Shown here: positions 62,938-64,000 of the stretch, piece after piece
How the letters are laid out: every line of letters begins with the position of its first letter
Numbering within the stretch: the first letter of the stretch is position 1
NCBI GenBank assembly: GCA_016713985.1
Contig: JADJOD010000017.1
Location: 111,921-175,920, forward strand
Length of the DNA: 64,000 nt
DNA from: Lewinellaceae bacterium
Lineage (GTDB): Bacteria; Bacteroidota; Bacteroidia; Chitinophagales; Saprospiraceae
Direction of reading: 5' to 3'
Program-made: the position numbers and the translations under genes
Notes under the pieces: generated by a model
Database searches by the model: none
Told to the model about the DNA's origin: nothing
Seen by the model: the letters and a program-made list of their open reading frames with translations, nothing else

Positions 62938-63706
62938 TTATTCTTCCGATTTGATCCGGTATTTCCCTTCCGTCAATCGTTTTTGAGCAAAATTGAAATA
63001 ATCCGGCACCACTTCAAATCCCAGGTAACGCCGCCCTTCGAGGTGACTGACGACCGCGACCTGTCCCGAGCCGAGGAAAGGATCGAGTACCACATCGCCG
63101 GGTTGACTGCTGTAAGCCAGTATCTTCCGGATGATCTCGGCGGGCAGTTTGGTGGGCGTTTTTATGTCGCCGGTCCAGTATTCGCGGGGAATGTTCCACA
63201 CATCCTCCTTGTCTTTGTAGTGGGCGCTGCCGCCGTCGGCATGGCGCGCGTCCTGCTCAAATCGGGCATAAGGGAAAAAGCGGCGTTTTTTTTCATCCAC
63301 GCCGGCGAAGAGGATGTGGTAATGCGAAGTTACGTACTTGCGGGTGGTAACCAATCCGAACTGGTATTTCCAAACGAGGTGGTTTACCAGGTTGAAATCC
63401 AGTTCGTCGAGCGCGATGAGCAGCTCTTTCAAATAGTTCCAGCCGGAGAAGATATAAAGGCTGCCTTCGGGTTTTAAGACACGCCGCACCTGGGTGAGCC
63501 AGGCGCGTGTAAACTCCAGGTAATCAGCACCTTTTATTTCGTTGTAACCTTCCAGCACCCGCCCGCCCTTGCGGTTGTAGTTCCCGCGTTTTCGCCTGAA
63601 ATTCAATGCCGAACGGCGGATCGGTGATGACTAAGTCGACCGAAGCATCGGGAATCCGGGCAGCCATGCCGGAGATGCAGTCTTCGTTGAAAATTTGGCT
63701 TTGCAT
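62938..63706 (-). CDS. Beta-class DNA methyltransferase, frameshifted in this sequence
   Basis: The start at 63706 encodes SQIFNEDCISGMAARIPDAS, then VDLVITDPPFGIEFQAK with catalytic motif IV (DPPF); the frame then drifts. The rest (GNYNRKGGRVLEGYNEIKGA ... LDPFLGSGQVAVVSHLEGRR, motif I with FxGxG) continues in another frame to 62938. Removing one base from the four-T run at 63589-63592 gives FQAKRGNYNR and one protein of about 255 residues. Motif order IV then I marks the beta class (N6-adenine or N4-cytosine). No cognate endonuclease is visible, so it is an orphan within the window. Confidence 0.87.
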
Positions 63707-63768
63707 TGCGCTGCAAGGTTACAGGGTTTCCGGGTTTCCGGGTTGGAAATTTGAAAACTTTCTTGCTT

Positions 63769-64000
63769 GCAACCCGTAACGCGAACTTCAGTTCGCCGGA
63801 TCGCAACCCGTAACGCGAACTTCAGTTCGCCTTGCTTGCAACCCGTAACGCGAACTTCAGTTCGCCGGATCGCAACCCGTAACGCGAACTTCAGTTCGCC
63901 GGATCGCAACCCGTAACGCGAACTTCAGTTCGCCGGATCGCAACCCGTAACGCGAACTTCAGTTCGCCGGATCGCAACCCGTAACGCGAACTTCAGTTCG
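63769..64000. repeat. 34-bp tandem repeat array running off the window
   Basis: Seven consecutive units start at 63769, 63803, 63838, 63872, 63906, 63940 and 63974 (last one cut by the window edge). Unit: GCAACCCGTAACGCGAACTT then CAGTTCGCCGGATC; unit 2 is 35 bp and ends in TTGCTT instead of GGATC. Every unit contains the hairpin GCGAACT-TC-AGTTCGC. There are no unique spacers, so it is not a CRISPR array. It lies just upstream of the methyltransferase start. Confidence 0.92.

Noticed and set aside
63769..64000. CRISPR array
   Set aside because: Repeats are directly adjacent with no unique spacers, and no cas genes are present; it is a plain tandem repeat.

Overview
The window reads as a chromosomal segment of a Bacteroidota bacterium, most likely order Saprospirales. 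Supporting signs are promoter cores of the Bacteroidota type (TAnnTTTG with an upstream TTTG), type IX secretion C-terminal sorting domains, an Oar-like TonB-dependent receptor, and a complete alternative complex III plus aa3-type oxidase operon. No rRNA, tRNA, CRISPR array or phage was seen.

Layout. 1-2.8 kb: end of a glycogen debranching enzyme, a secreted YHS-domain protein and an aquaporin. 2.9-8.8 kb: a plus-strand operon (SDR, DUF1622-like, small membrane proteins, ferric-reductase/Rieske fusion, esterase) that ends in a Crp/Fnr regulator. 8.9-19.2 kb: DUF1761-like protein, toxin-antitoxin pair, GMC oxidoreductase, double-VOC protein, AhpD/CMD protein, secreted YHS and HbpS-like proteins, SMP-30 lactonase and a glucose-dehydrogenase-like SDR. 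19.3-21.5 kb: P5C dehydrogenase and coaD. 22.4-40.4 kb: one long minus-strand respiratory operon, actABCDEF-coxBA-ctaB-coxCC-coxD, followed by SCO-like, DUF420 and small membrane proteins. 40.6-48.5 kb: Oar-like receptor, arginine deiminase, thioesterase, YihY, MoxR. 48.5-50.1 kb: AAA ATPase plus DUF3226/TOPRIM-like pair, a possible defence module. 50.2-64 kb: proteases, rpiB, T9SS cargo, an intact IS256-family element with target duplication, ACMSD-like decarboxylase, xylBA, an orphan DNA methyltransferase and a 34-bp tandem array.

The main novel signals are regulatory and structural. (1) Three promoters carry the palindrome GTTAC-N4-GTAAC exactly 27 nt before an ACCTTTG -7 box. This is FNR-like 5-4-5 geometry centred near -41. 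One of these promoters heads the operon that ends with the Crp/Fnr gene, which suggests an autoregulated activator controlling redox genes. (2) Many spacers are filled with imperfect hairpins built from short tandem 'words' (gttgata, gaacatt, attcatc, gggtttcaagg). The words also appear inside a signal peptide, a linker and a Gly-Ser tract. (3) A dispersed palindromic element has conserved arms and an exchangeable core. (4) Cox subunit II is fused to an OmpA-like peptidoglycan-binding domain.

Caveat. At least a dozen conserved genes carry single-base shifts at homopolymers, and two carry single nonsense codons. This looks like residual consensus error of a long-read assembly. Such genes are annotated across the shift, with the evidence stated. 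Only DUF420 (internal deletion) and the DUF3226 gene (four shifts) are marked as pseudogenes.
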